Shown: positions 33,865 to 46,235 of the stretch, piece by piece | How the letters are laid out: each line of letters begins with the position of its first letter | Numbering within the stretch: position 1 is the stretch's first letter | The notes under the pieces: generated by a model | Seen by the model: the letters and a program-made list of their open reading frames with translations, nothing else | What the model was told of the DNA's origin: nothing | Databases searched by the model: none | Translations under genes and position numbers: made by a program | DNA from: Anaeramoeba flamelloides | Lineage: Eukaryota; Metamonada; Anaeramoebidae | Direction: 5' to 3' | NCBI GenBank assembly: GCA_027625915.1 | Contig: JANTQA010000057.1 | Span: forward strand, 8,184,001 to 8,248,000 | DNA length: 64,000 bases

Positions 33865-36800
33865 ATGATTAATCAACAAGGACAAGATCCTAGAAATCAT
33901 ATTCAACAAACACAAACTAATGGACAAAATGTCTCAACTCAACCTAACTTTCAACAAAATTTCTTCCAACAGCAACTACAACAATTACAGCAGCTCCAAA
34001 CACAACAACTCCAACAGCAACAAAATCAGCAAAATTTAACAAACACTCAAACCAATGAGCAAAATGGCTCCACACAGCCGATCTTGCAACAAGATTTATT
34101 ACAGAAACAATACCAACAAATCCAACAATTACAACAACAAATTTTTCAAATGCAGCAACAATTTTATCAGCAGCAAATGATGTTTCTTCAATCACAGCCA
34201 CAAAACCAATCAAACCAAACAAAACAATTACAGGCAATGGCACGTACTATGAACCAATTCCCAACAACGAATCTTCAAGGCCAACAACAACAATTTTCAA
34301 ATAATATCCCTTTACAAGTACCACAAAATACCATTCCAAACCAAACCAATTTGCAAAACAATTCAAACCAACAAAACAATAACCTTTTAAATCAACCACA
34401 AACGAAAAATATGGAAACACTCAAAACAAATAGCAATACTCAAAACAAGATAAATCAAACATGTCAAACATCAAAATTGGATCTTGATCAAAAAACTGTC
34501 AATTTAAATGAACAACCAACAACGCTTATGAAAACCAATGAAAGCGAGAATAAAAATCAACCAGTTTTAAAAGATCAACCCTTCGTTGACCAAAAAGAAT
34601 TAAATAAAAAAGGTTTTGCTGAGAAAAAGAAAGAAATTGTAATTAATAAAGATCACCAATCCCAAAACAGAAACTTTGTAAAAAATAATGATAGAAACCA
34701 AACAGGTGAAACAACAAATCTAACAAAAAACTTTCAAATTAACGAGAAAGAAGACAATAAAATAATTGAAAACAGTCAGCCCAATAAATTAGAGAATGAA
34801 AATGAAAATGAAAATGATGAAAACAAAAAAGAAGAACAAAATCAATCCAATAAATTAAAAGATGAAGAAGCTAAGGAAAATATTAATGAATTACAGGATG
34901 AAAATAAACTTGAGAATAAAAATAAACAAAGTTTACAAGACATTGAATTCGAAGATGACGAAGAAGAAAATGAAAATAACGAAAAGAAAAAAGAAAAACA
35001 TGAAAATGAACTTGAAGAAAATCATGAAAAAGATGAAGAAGAAAAAGAAAAACAAAATAATGAAAATTACAAGAAAAGTTATATTAATGAAAACGATAAA
35101 GTATTTAAGATAAATTTGGATGATGAACAAGAAATACAAAAAAAAGAGTTCAAAAAAAATACAAGTGAAAATGAAAATAAAAAAGAAAATCAAGAAAAAG
35201 AAAAAGAAAAAGAAAAAGAAAAAGAACAAGAAAAAGAAATTAAAGATGTAACGAAAGATGAAGAAGAAGAGAAGAATTCAAATAAAATATTAAAGACAAA
35301 TTTGGATTATGATGAAAAAGAAATACAAAAAAAAGAGATCAAAAAAAATACAAGTGATAATGAAAATAAAAATGAAAATGATCACACAAGTAAAAATACA
35401 AAAAAGAAAGAAGAAAATGAAATTAAGGATGTAATGGAAGAAGAAGAAGAAAATGTAAAAAATAAATTAGGAAATGAAAATTGGAGAAAAACCAAAAATG
35501 AAGAAAATAAAGAAAAATACAAAAAAAATGAAAATGAAAATGAAAATGAAAATGAAAATAAGGAAAGTAATCAGAATAAAGAAACTTCAAATAATACAAG
35601 TTATAAAAATGAAAAAAATCAAGAAAAAGAAAATCAAGAAATAAAATATTTTCCACAGCAAGCCATTGACGGTGATGATGATAATTCTAAATCTAATCAT
35701 ACACCAAAAGATAAAAAGAGTCTTTTTTCCTATTTTTTTTCTGCTAATGAATCAGTCCCAGAATATGTTAATAACCAAACAACAATAGATAATTCATTGA
35801 AGAAAAAAAGAACTTCAAAAAAAAAGAGCAATAAACATCAAAAACAGTTAAAGTCTGGATTTGCAAATCGTTTTCTTTTCGATATTAATGAACAAGAAAA
35901 TAATAAAAAACAAATTTTACATGAGGACAAAGATGTGAATCATAATAATAATAATAATAATAATAATAATAGTTCAGATGAATCTGAAATTTCTGAGGAA
36001 GGCAAGTCACAAAACGAATCCCCTTTAATTTCGAGATCCTCTAAATTATTAAACCACAATATTAGTACTCAAAAAGAAAAGAATGATAAACAAAAATCGT
36101 TTTCGACTTATTCTTCAGAATCTATCCCCAAATATATATTTGATTCGCTTAAGGGAAACACCTCGAAAATATTAAAAGAGGATCAAGTTTCATGTTTTTT
36201 GGTAACACCATATTATTTTATAGTTGGGACTGAGAAAGGGTTTATCATAAAAATAGATTTTGATGGAAACATTATTTCAAGGCAATTAATACATCAACTA
36301 AATGTCAATATTATTTCTGTGAGCAAAAATGGAAAATATATTTGTACTTGTTCAAATGATGGTAAATCTTACTCCTTGATTTTATTTTTTTTTTTATTTT
36401 TAATTTATTTTTATGATAATTTTTTAAAAAACAAGCACTAATTTTATTTTATGGAAAAGAAATTTATATCAAAATATTCAAACAACTTTCAAAATACTTT
36501 TTTTTTTCTTGTTAGAAATGAAATGATATCAAATAAAAGAAAATCACGATCAATCTGGAAATCCATTTTAATACGAATTTCCTGATTGATAATTTGAAAA
36601 ATAAATGAATTTTTTTTTTTTTTTTTGAATGGAAAAGATTTTTCAAAATTACCAATTTTTGCAAAAAATACCTAATTATCATAATTTATGTACCTTATCC
36701 GCTGGTATCGACCATGGGTGATTATCAAAAAATTATCACGCTCCCAGAGTAGATTTGAAAATGTAAACAATTTAAAAATCCCCAAAGATAATGATCTTGT

Positions 36801-39186
36801 TTATATACAGAATATATCCCTGCTCTTGATAACTTGCATATTATTAAAATTTGAATATATTTATTGATGGAAGAAGTGTAAATTACACTCTAGATGTCCT
36901 TTTACTTAAATTTCCTCAAAGGAAATTTAAACGTAAAATCATAGATTTCACGATTGTTCAAGGGAAAGAAACACCTACATTTTTTTTTATGTTTAAAAAG
37001 CAAAAGCCAAAAATTGAAAAGAAAAAAGCAAAAAGAAAAAAAAAAAAAAAAAAAAAGAAATTTAAAAAGGGTTTATAAGAAGCAATTAGTAAAAAATCAA
37101 AAAAAAAAACACCAACGCTATCTTTAATTAAGAACTCCCAAAATCACATCCACGATACTTTTGGTTGATTTAATAATTTGATAATTGATCATGAATGTTC
37201 ACTTGGGGATCGTTGTTTAATTGTCATAATTTCTTTTCTTTTTTTGATCTTATTTGCTTTCAACCTTTGGTCATTTTAGTCTTTGCTTTTTAGTTTTTAT
37301 TTTCAAGTTACTCATACTTTCGTGTTTCAGTGTCACAGTATTAGCAAGTAACCACTTGATCTTTTTCCTTTGTAACTCTTCTTCCCAATATAAAGAAGAT
37401 TCATCTAGGGGAAAAATGGAAAAAAATAAAATTTGAATATATTGATTAAACAAAAAATATATTTAAAATTAAAATTTAAGACTTAGTATTGAAATAATAA
37501 TTAAAATATCATTTGAGTTAATACTCTGAAAAATTTCGAAATAAAAAATTAAATCAGATCGATTTCTCCACTTAAGGAATTATCGTTGTCCTATATTTGT
37601 CTGTAATCAAAGTATTTTGAAATTGGGTGTAAATTATATTAGTGCTGCATGATTCACCTGACTCTTAAAAACTCTATTAGAAATATTATTGAATAATAAA
37701 TTATTAGATTTTTTACTAATGATCATAATTAAAAAATTATTTTGGAAATTTTTTTTTAATTACTTTTCCAAATCTAAAAATAGAAGCCAAAACAATTTGT
37801 ATTCCATTATTAGATAATTAATATTTAGAAACCTTCAAAAGTAACTATTTTTTTTTTTTTAATTCAAAGATTTACTCAATAATTATTAACATAAAAACCT
37901 CAAGATTGAGTATTTATGTTCCCTTTTTATGAAATTAAACTTAGTTTCTTTCAAGGTCAACCTAAACTTTTTTCAAATATTACTATTTTTTTAGAAAATA
38001 AATTTGAAGAACAAACAAGAAACAAGTAGAATAATATACGTCAGAGAATAATTTATCCCTGTACGAAGTAAATCTAATTAGTCTATATAAATTTTCTTAA
38101 AAATTGAAAAACCCAAATCCAGAGGTACCCATATTGATAAAAACAACAATGTTCATTTTAATCTCGAATGGAAGATCAAAATAAAATTCCAATAGAAATA
38201 AATATCATTTATCTACAATCGTTTTTACTTTTTTAATAAATATTAGAATAACATGTCTTTTTCAAGTGACTATCGATCTTGCAATAAAAAAAAATTGTAA
38301 AACAATTGGGTTTATTTAAAAACAAATCGAAAAAAAAAATAAATAAAAAATGGAAATGGATAAATTTATTTACTAATTTCAGAAATGACCAAGAAAGTAA
38401 ACCAATTTTTTTTTCAAAATATGATCCAAACCATTCAAGAATTTAAATTTGTGTTTAAAGCTTGAAATTGGGCCACATTTGACTTGAAAATGGTTTATAA
38501 TAAATAAAAAAAGGATTCAATTTCCCTGGATGTGATTTGTGATTTGAAAAATATTTCAAATCCTAAAAAAGAAATTTATTTGATAGTTATTTACCAAAAT
38601 AATATTAGATGGTCATAAAGTATGATGAACCCATTACGATATTTCATGAAATAAACAAGTTTACCAATTTTTTTTTTTAAAAATGAAATATACTTTATTT
38701 CAAAAATTGTGACTCGCCTGACATAATAAATATGAAAAAAAATTATATCCGTTTGTATTCAAGAACAACTAATAATTAAATCTGATTATCAATTCGTTTT
38801 TTAATTATTCTAAACACATAAAACCCTGATATTTTTTCAAAAAATGAAATAAAACACTCAAGAAAGTGAGTCAAAATTTTTGAAATGAGTATTACAGATT
38901 TTTTATTACTGAACTTTCAATGAAAAAAAAAGTTAATACAGAGATATTTTTTACAAATAGATATATTTATTTTAAAAGACATTCCAGATCTAAATTTTCT
39001 TCGTGATTATTTGTCTTTTCGAAGATCTCTTTTTTTTTTCCACAGGATCTTTTTAACAAAAAAAAAGAGAAAGAAATAAAAAAGAAGCAAGAAAAAGAAA
39101 ACAAAATTAAAAATCAAAAACAAAAAGAGGGGAGAAAAGAGGAAGAAATTAATAATGGAAAAGAATTACAAAAAGAGGAGAAAAAA

Positions 39187-39218
<32 letters not shown>

Positions 39219-39658
39219 AAAGAAAAAGAAAAAGAAAGAAAAACAGAAAAAGAAAAAAAAAATTCAAAAAGAATTACAAGAAATTAGAAAAAGCAAAACA
39301 AAAATTTGACAAAATTAGAAAAAATGATTTATATTGAAAAATTGAAAAATTTTGGTTTAGATAAGAATCGAGAATAAAATCCTTTAAAATCACTTCTAAT
39401 AGCATTGTGTGAGACAACATTTTTGAAAAAGAGTCTTTTATTTTTTTCTGAAAATTATACTGAATATGATCACCAATAAAAAACAAACCAACCTTTGAAT
39501 AATAATCAACAGAGCACTATCTTTTGATAACTTAACTTAATTGTTTATATTGAGATTAAAAACTTTCGAAATCTTTTATTTAATTACTTACTTCTATTAT
39601 ACAAAATGACATATAATAATTGAAATATTTATTTTTTTATCAAAAAAAAATAAAAAAC

Positions 39659-39689
<31 letters not shown>

Positions 39690-42334
39690 TCCTAGGTATG
39701 ATCTGTATAATTGGTGTAAAATCCAAACATAAAAAAATCTATTCATATCATCAACCAATTCGATCGGTAGCTATTAACCCAAAGTATCCTCAAAAAAAAA
39801 AAGTCTTTGCGGTGGGTCTCAAAAATGGAGATATAATTATTGCTTCGAGTGGCATGATGCGTTCTAAAGTTCATATTATAAGCCAAGACGAAGGCCAAAT
39901 ATATTCGATTGATTGGAAGGGATCATTTATTGTTTGGGCGAGTACAAGAGGTATTTCTGTATATTCGATTAAGCAAAAAATGCTGATTGGGAATTATAAG
40001 GAGTCTATTTTATTCCCGCAATCAAGTCTTTATCATTCAATTTTCCATTGGATTTCTGAAAGGCGTTTTATTGTTGCGTGGTCAACATTTTTTAAAGTCT
40101 TTGAAATTAATGCTAAAAAAAAAAACACTTCTATTAAATGCATAAAAAATATCAATTTTGATAGTGTTATTAGTGGCGTTTGTAAATATAAGAAATTTTT
40201 TATTGTTTTATCTGGTGAAGACGAAGAAAAGAAAATTATGATCAAAAGAACAGAAGTGAAAATCAGTAATTTAAAAAATCAATCAAAGAATTTGAAAGGG
40301 TCTTTAAAAGATAATAACAGTAACGAAGATCAAAATATTATTAAGGAGTATGTAACGGTCAAAAAAAGGGAATTAATTAAAAAATATCCACCAAAAATTA
40401 CATTTATTTCACATGAAAATTTCCAAATAATTTCAAAGGAATTAATAGAAATCGATGATTATGAGAAATATTGTTATTTTGATTACAGAATTGAGAATTC
40501 AAATGAACAATTTTTTCTGGTTTCACCTATGAAAATTTATATTGGGAGATTAAGGAGAATTGATGAGGTTGTTGATTGGTTATTAGAAAAAAATCGGTTC
40601 CATGAAGCGTTAAAAATTGGTAGAAACAATATATCCAAATTAAAATCGCATCAAATCAATGATATTGGGTTTCAGTTATTAATGTATTACATTAAAAATG
40701 ATTATTGGGGGCAGGCTGCAATAGAATGCAAAGATATTTGTAAAAATAGTCATAACATTTGGATCGATATCATTGAAATTTTTCTTCAATATCATAAATT
40801 TAAATACTTGTACAAATATATCCCGATTAAGTCACCTCAATTTTCAAAAAAATTTTATGAAAAGTTATTAATTAATTGTATTAATGATAGGCTTTGGGAT
40901 GAATTAATATATTGTATTCAATTTTGGCCAACAACCCATTATTCCTATGAATTATTAATACCAACCCTAAAGAAAGTTTTGGAAAATGATTTTTTGTATA
41001 TGAACCCATTTTTTATTAAAAATCTTTTTTATTATGATACAAAATTTATTGAGAGCTCCCAAAATAATAAGGATGTTGATATTAGTTCCAAGAATGGTGA
41101 TAATGAAGATGGTAATAATAATAAAGATAACAATGATAATAAAAAGGAAAAGGAAAGGGAAAAGGAAACAAATGATGAAGAAAGGGAAAAAGAATTTTTA
41201 AAAATCATTAATTGTTTATTTCAATTATATTATTATTCTGAAAATTACTATCCAGTTTTAATTATTTCGGTCTATTATAAATTTATTAACCCTTATAATT
41301 TAATTACACAATATAAATTATTTTCCAATCTCGGGTTATTGGTGATGCCATTAATCAAATATGATCAGAAAAAAACAATAGAATTTTTTGTAAAACACTC
41401 TGATCAAATACCAATTGAAATGGTTATTAAAGAATTTGAAAAAAAAAAGGAATTAAATCAGTATTATTTATATGAATATCTAGACGCATTGTTTGAGAAA
41501 TCTCCAAAAATTGGAGAAAAATACCATTTTTTGCTTTTTAAATTATATTCTGAATATAACCGATTAAAAATCTTTGCTATATTAAATTTAAGTGAATCGA
41601 TTCCGTTGGATAAGGCAGTTTTAATTTGTAAAAAAAAAAAATTCTTTGAAGAAACTGCCAAAATATATGATATGATGGGCAATTATATTGATTGCTTAAA
41701 AATTAAATTAAAGAATTGCGAAAATATGGAATCAATAATTAAATATGTTGAAAGTAAAAAGGATAAAGATCTTTGGCATCAATTAATTGAGCATTGTTTA
41801 GTTCGTCCTAAATACCTTGCAGTGCTGTTAGAGAAATTCCCGAGAACCGGTATTGATTTTCTTGAAATTGTTAATAAAATACCGAAAAATACTAAAATCG
41901 ATCGGCTCAAAGAGAATATTTGTAATATTATCCTTGATAGACAAATATTTGTTGAATTGATGAAGGTAACAAAGCTTTCAATAAAAAACGATTCTTCTTA
42001 TTTACTGAATTTGCTAAGCGAGAAAAAACAGTGCGGGGTGTTTATCGACCATACACTGACCTGTTCAATATGCCAATTGCCAATTAAAAAATTGGATATG
42101 CAATATAGAATATTTAATTGCGGTCACCATTTTCATGAAAATTGCTTAACACAATATCTCATTAATTCACATGAAATGAAAATTGAAAATCAACTCTTAG
42201 AAAACAGTCAAAAAAAGGATAACATTTCTGTAAAGGATTTGAAGTTGGCGAATAAATCAATCACACCTTCAATTCAACAAATTTCTTTTTTTTGTGTAAT
42301 ATGTCAAAAGTCTGAGAAAGATTCTATTTGGTAA
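33865..42334 (+). CDS. VPS41: Vps41 (HOPS subunit) with long Q/N- and E/K-rich N-terminal extension
   Basis: Vps41 is a HOPS-tethering-complex subunit for fusion at lysosomes or vacuoles. Exons are 33865-36361 and 39696-42334; the joined frame gives 1,711 residues, about twice the usual length. Residues 1 to ~190 are Q/N-rich, ~190-620 are E/K/N-rich with EN and EK runs, and ~620-750 are Ser/Lys-rich. Vps41 similarity starts near residue 753 (KYIFDSLKGNTSKILKEDQ). It continues through the beta-propeller (GTEKGFIIKIDFDGNI, IYSIDWKGSFIVWAS), IDEVVDWLLEKNRFHEALK, and the clathrin-heavy-chain-like helical repeats. The end is a RING-H2-like domain: CSIC near 1622, CGHHFHENC near 1643 and CVIC near 1699, with ~45 extra residues before the last pair. 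The 3,334-bp intron falls inside the propeller and joins SNDG to MICIIGV, as the family requires. Confidence 0.93.
36862..37427 (+). mobile_element. SINE-like retroposon, copy 2
   Basis: This 566-bp element lies between perfect 16-bp duplications, AAAATTTGAATATATT, at 36846-36861 and 37428-37443. Head, tail stem-loop and A-rich end are as in the 27.1-kb copy. It sits in the Vps41 intron in sense orientation. The perfect duplication suggests a recent insertion. Confidence 0.9.
37573..37920 (-). mobile_element. Partial copy of the ~730-bp TTAAGGGATTAGC MITE
   Basis: It starts TTAAGGAATTATCG, includes GAAATTGGGTGTAAATTATA and TTACTAATGATCATAATTAA, and later CCTTCAAAAGTAACTATTTT. The inner blocks match the reverse complement of 58540-58740. 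It lies in the Vps41 intron, just after the SINE. Confidence 0.55.
37915..38500 (+). repeat. Dispersed repeat (pair with 43870-44420)
   Basis: Shared co-linear blocks include GAAATTAAACTTAGTTTCTT / GAAATTAAACTTTGTTTCTC, AAAATTGAAAAAC, AATTCCAATAGAAAT and AGTGACTATCGATCTTGCAA / AGTGGCTATCTATCTTGTAA. No coding potential and no resolved ends. Confidence 0.55.
38690..39410 (+). repeat. Dispersed repeat, copy 2 (uninterrupted)
   Basis: This is the uninterrupted relative of 4865-7060. It reads through CTGATATTTT near 38828 with no LINE, so it shows the empty target site. It ends in an A/G-rich AAAAAGAAAAAG tract (39060-39270). The lysine/arginine open frame at 39155-39337 is just this tract. Confidence 0.7.
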
Positions 42335-43524
42335 AATAAAAATTAATTTTTTATATATTATTTTGTTTGATTTCTTTTTTTTCTGTTATTTCTGTTTTTG
42401 GTTTTTAAATGATAATTGTTGATAAAAAACCAAAAACAAATTATATATGTTTTTTTGGTAGCGAATCCTGTATTTTGAAAACAAAATCTTATTTTTTTCA
42501 AAATATAATGACTTAAGACTCTGCAATACAATCCAAAAATCTGTTGTAATGGGTATTTAACTTTTAAAATGTGTTTTTTTTTTTGTTGACAATCCCTTCT
42601 CTGATTACAAAAATAAAATACTTTTTATACTGGTTCTCATTTGCAGAACTTTTTCAAATAAAAATCTCAATTAGTAAAATAGATGGTACTAAATCTTCAA
42701 CCGAAATAATTAGTACAAGGGGGTATAAGTACATTTGTTTTAATTTTGGGGAATGTGAAAATCTATTATTGTAATTATATTATTTTTATTTTTGGTTTAA
42801 ATTCTTTTTTTTTTTTTTAAAAAAAAAAATATTAAACTAGTTATTATCGATATAATTCTAATTCATTTTTAGATTATTGAAGTAATTTAATTGCTGATAT
42901 ATCTTTTTTCAGAATTTCTTTATGAATGATTATAACAATTAATTCTTTTTTTTTTTGTTAAATTCTCTCAATACATATTCTCTTTTTTTTTACTTTTTCC
43001 TATATTTCATGAAATTAAATCAATTTTGAAAAAAAAACTTCTCATTTTTTCCTAAAAAAACATTGTAAAGGTATGTAATATCAGATTATAAAAAAAAAAT
43101 GTATTTTACCAGAGGTATAATAAAAATAATAAAACCCCTTAAATTCTTTTCAAAGAAAGAAAAAAATAAATTATATTGTCAAAATTTTAATGACTTTTTA
43201 AAAATAAAAATATTTTTCAATTATAATCCAAATTTAAAAATTTTGGAAACAGTTGAAAGAATTAAAATTCAAGGGTTTCAGAAAGTTTGGAAATAATTTT
43301 CATTTTAAAATTTTTTTAAACTTTTTTGTTTTGATTTCATTTTTTTCAATTATATATTCTCTTAAGTTAGATCGGTAATTTTTTTTACTTAAGATTAGTA
43401 AAATAGAGAAATCTGCATCTAGTTAAATAGAAAAATAAAATTAAGTTATTTCAAGGGTATAACCTTTCTCATTTATTAATAATTTTTTATAATGTTGTAA
43501 CTTTTTTGACAATCGAATTGTTTT

Positions 43525-43690
43525 TTATTTTCCAAAATTTGGACACATCTTAATATTTTTTTTTCCTTTTTATTTTTTTTCCTTTTTATTATTTTTTTTT
43601 TTATTAGGATAAAAAGGGTTACATCTAAAAGGAATAATATTGGGTCACGTAAACGTGAATTAATATTCAGTATAATAAAATATAAAAACA
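43525..43690 (-). mobile_element. Truncated relative of the 527-bp MITE
   Basis: It has TTTCCAAAATTTGGACACAT at one end, and an interior TTTATTAGGATAAAAAGGGT resembling the 16.46-kb sequence TTTATTTAGGTTAAAACGAT. The rest of the element is missing. Diverged and incomplete. Confidence 0.4.
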
Positions 43691-43869
43691 TTATTTTTTG
43701 GCTTATTTTTAATTATGAGATTATGTAAATTTTTTGAATCAAATTGATATATTTTTTATTTTTTTTTAAAATTTAAATTAAAAAAGATTCATTTTGGATA
43801 TTAAAATATTTTTTTAGTAAATTTTTGACCTCCATCAATCAATATGGAATTCTGAATTTAAATAATTTT

Positions 43870-44420
43870 TTCGAAATTAAACTTTGTTTCTCTAAAAGGT
43901 TTCCAACATTTTTTTCAAATATCAATTGTAAGTTTATAATTGACCTTTGAAGATGAAATAAGAAATAAGAAAAAGAATATACATCAAAGAATTGTTGATA
44001 TTCATCTGAATTAAAACCAATTAATCAATATATTTTGTTAAAAAATTGAAAAACAAAAATTCTTTGGGTACCTTATTGAGAAAAACAACAAGGTTTATTT
44101 TGAGATCTACATTCAGGATCAAATCAAATTCCAATAGAAATTATTTTTATCTGATCAATAACAGTAGAATAACACGTTTTAACTAAGTGGCTATCTATCT
44201 TGTAATAAAAAATTTTTTGGCAAATGAATTAACATATCAAAAAAATATTGAAAAAAAAAATGTGTGAAAAAATGTAAAAAAATATTTTCAATTTTCCAAT
44301 TTCTGAAAGAAATTTTTTCTTATAATATCCATTAAAATCCTTTAAACACATGTAATTCTTTATCCATAACTAGGCCACTTTACCTAGAAAATGGTTTCCA
44401 AGAATTAAAATTTTATCTAA
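43870..44420 (+). repeat. Dispersed repeat (pair with 37915-38500)
   Basis: Co-linear with the repeat in the Vps41 intron; the shared words are given there. It ends near AGAAAATGGTTTCCAAGAAT, compared with GAAAATGGTTTATAATAAAT in the other copy. No gene inside. Confidence 0.55.
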
Positions 44421-44618
44421 ATAATGATTTAATTTTAAAAAATCTTATGAAATAAAATAATTATCTTTAATTTTTGAAAAAAAAAGATAAAAAAAAATCT
44501 AATTTACTATCTGGAAATTTTTTAAATTTGTATTTCGAAAAATAACCAAAGAATAAAAATCAAAAAAATTAACAAAAAATATAGAGTTTGATTAAATATT
44601 AAACAATAAAAATAATTA

Positions 44619-46235
44619 TTAATTTAAATTAGTTGATTTGATGTTTTTAATTGGAAAATATTCACGTTCCGAAACAAATTTTATTGAATTTGCGATAATT
44701 TTGGCGCCATCAGTGGATTTTATCCAATGGTTACTCCCTACGTTATTTGAAATGGGGTTAATATTCAAAGCTACAACTTTCCCATAATTTAAAGATTTTT
44801 TCATTTCGGCGATTAAGGGTTGTCCGTCGCTCCAGCTTGCGACAATTCTGGCCTTGGGGTGAATCCGTTTGGGTTTTATTCTGAGGGAATATACACCCCC
44901 GTCAAAGCATTTGACTTGATTCATTAGTCTATGATCGGGGTCAAAAATCTCACCCAAATATGAGCGCTCTCGGGAGATCCTTTCCCCATGTGAAAATGGT
45001 AAGAATTCATCTGTAACAAATCTGCCACCGATTCTTCCCTGTAACCCTTTCGAAACAAGGGAAAACACCGAGCAGATCACAACTCCACCTCCATCTTGAA
45101 TAAACCTGGCAATTAGGTCGCCAATTTTTTGCGAATCAAAAAAGTCTGCATAGCTGAACAGAAAAATGGAATCATAATTGACAATATCTTCATATGATGG
45201 GGTTCTCTTGTTGACAGACATGATATCGATTTCAACGCCACCAAAGTAATTAATTGATTTGATGATGTCCTCGTTTTGCTTTTTTTGGCTTTTTGTGATC
45301 ATTAAACAGACATGCGCGATATTTTTTTCTTTCGAGTTCATATTTTTTCTGTTTTGAATTCTTTTTCGATTCTCCTGGGCATAACTGTTCCCTATGGCCT
45401 TTTCTAATTTCTTTGCCTTTGAAAAAAGTGCAGTTATTAATTTGGGGGTATCCAATAACCCCAATTTCCGAATCTCTTCAAAAGAATCCTTATTTAAAAG
45501 GTCAACACGGATTAATGGTAACAATTTCTTCAAATTGTTCCGTAAATTGGTAGAATTAACTTTTAAATTTCGTTGCAAACAAAGTTGTTCGCCCCTTTCA
45601 CAAATTCTATGAAAGATCTCGTTCTCGCCAATTTGCAAATTCTTATTTGATAACAGTTCACAGATCGTTTTTTCTTTTAATTTGTTTAAGCAGCCATTCG
45701 TTCCCAAGATCGCGACACTATTTTTTTCAAGGTATTTCTTAATTCTTGTGTGAACTTTCGTTTGTGAATTGCCTTCTTTATTGATGTGGGGGTTTACACT
45801 TTTCATTTCACAGCTTTTTTCAAAATAGCTTAAACAATTGCTCTCTGTTATGGATTGAAGACAATACTTTCCACAATGTTCCAGTAATTCTTGGATTTCA
45901 AATCTCATCCCTATGGAATACAGATCCCAGAAATTGCTTTCCTTGATATGAAACTCATTTTGATATATAAACTTGAGAAAGTTCTCAAAAATTACGCTTG
46001 ATAAATCAGGAATCTCGATTTTGGAAAAGTTTCTCAATGCATCCAAATTTTTCCAATTATCAGGATAAAAAGTGGAATACCAAAATTTTGATGAGATGGA
46101 TAAGATCAGTTTATGGCAATAAAATTTCTTCAACTCTTTTCCAACAATAATAAGTACGTCACTTGTTTTTTCATCGTTATAAAAGTTTGTCAATTTATGG
46201 TGCCAATTTGGGACATTCATCATATTATGATTCAA
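44619..46235 (-). CDS. BTB-BACK protein fused to a GATase-like domain
   Basis: Intronless, 538 residues. The N-terminal BTB domain (about 15-115) has TSDVLIIVGKELKKFYCHKLIL and the helix IFENFLKFIYQNEF; BTB domains dimerise and often bind Cul3. A BACK-like helical region follows (about 125-262), with LKKLLPLIRVDLL and the terminal FEEIRKLGLL. After a basic linker, residues 305-525 resemble class-I glutamine-amidotransferase-like or ThuA-like Rossmann domains: a first strand AHVCLMIT, YDSIFLFSYADFFDSQKIGD, FIQDGGGVVIC, RIVASWSDGQPLIAE, GKVVALNINP and STDGAKIIANSI. I recall similar domains in bacterial extracellular proteins. No GxCxG nucleophile elbow is present, so enzymatic activity is unlikely. 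The fusion could be a cullin adaptor with a ligand-binding or protein-binding tail. Confidence 0.8.
   Translation of the reverse strand: MNHNMMNVPNWHHKLTNFYNDEKTSDVLIIVGKELKKFYCHKLILSISSKFWYSTFYPDNWKNLDALRNFSKIEIPDLSSVIFENFLKFIYQNEFHIKESNFWDLYSIGMRFEIQELLEHCGKYCLQSITESNCLSYFEKSCEMKSVNPHINKEGNSQTKVHTRIKKYLEKNSVAILGTNGCLNKLKEKTICELLSNKNLQIGENEIFHRICERGEQLCLQRNLKVNSTNLRNNLKKLLPLIRVDLLNKDSFEEIRKLGLLDTPKLITALFSKAKKLEKAIGNSYAQENRKRIQNRKNMNSKEKNIAHVCLMITKSQKKQNEDIIKSINYFGGVEIDIMSVNKRTPSYEDIVNYDSIFLFSYADFFDSQKIGDLIARFIQDGGGVVICSVFSLVSKGLQGRIGGRFVTDEFLPFSHGERISRERSYLGEIFDPDHRLMNQVKCFDGGVYSLRIKPKRIHPKARIVASWSDGQPLIAEMKKSLNYGKVVALNINPISNNVGSNHWIKSTDGAKIIANSIKFVSEREYFPIKNIKSTNLN

Larger units (their letters stand above)
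42335..44618. other. Region between convergent Vps41 and BTB-BACK genes
   Basis: The two flanking genes converge here. Two small plus-strand frames, 42571-42774 and 43099-43296, have a somewhat protein-like composition (for example KYICFNFGECENLLL), but I recognise neither and give them no gene call. A truncated MITE is at 43525-43690 and a dispersed repeat at 43870-44420. Confidence 0.5.

Noticed and set aside
34862..35656. Additional frames on both strands within the Vps41 first exon
   Set aside because: These are shadows of the GAA/AAA/AAT-rich coding repeats in the real frame.
36851..37078. 75-codon frame at the start of the SINE-like element as a gene
   Set aside because: The equivalent frame in the 27.1-kb copy has stops, so it is not conserved coding sequence; the Lys-rich end is an A-tract.
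39155..39337. Lys/Arg-only open frame
   Set aside because: Pure translation of an AAAAAGAAAAAG tract that belongs to a dispersed repeat; not a gene.
42571..43296. Two small plus-strand frames downstream of Vps41
   Set aside because: Composition is slightly protein-like, but there is no recognisable domain and both are separated by A/T runs; not enough to call a gene.
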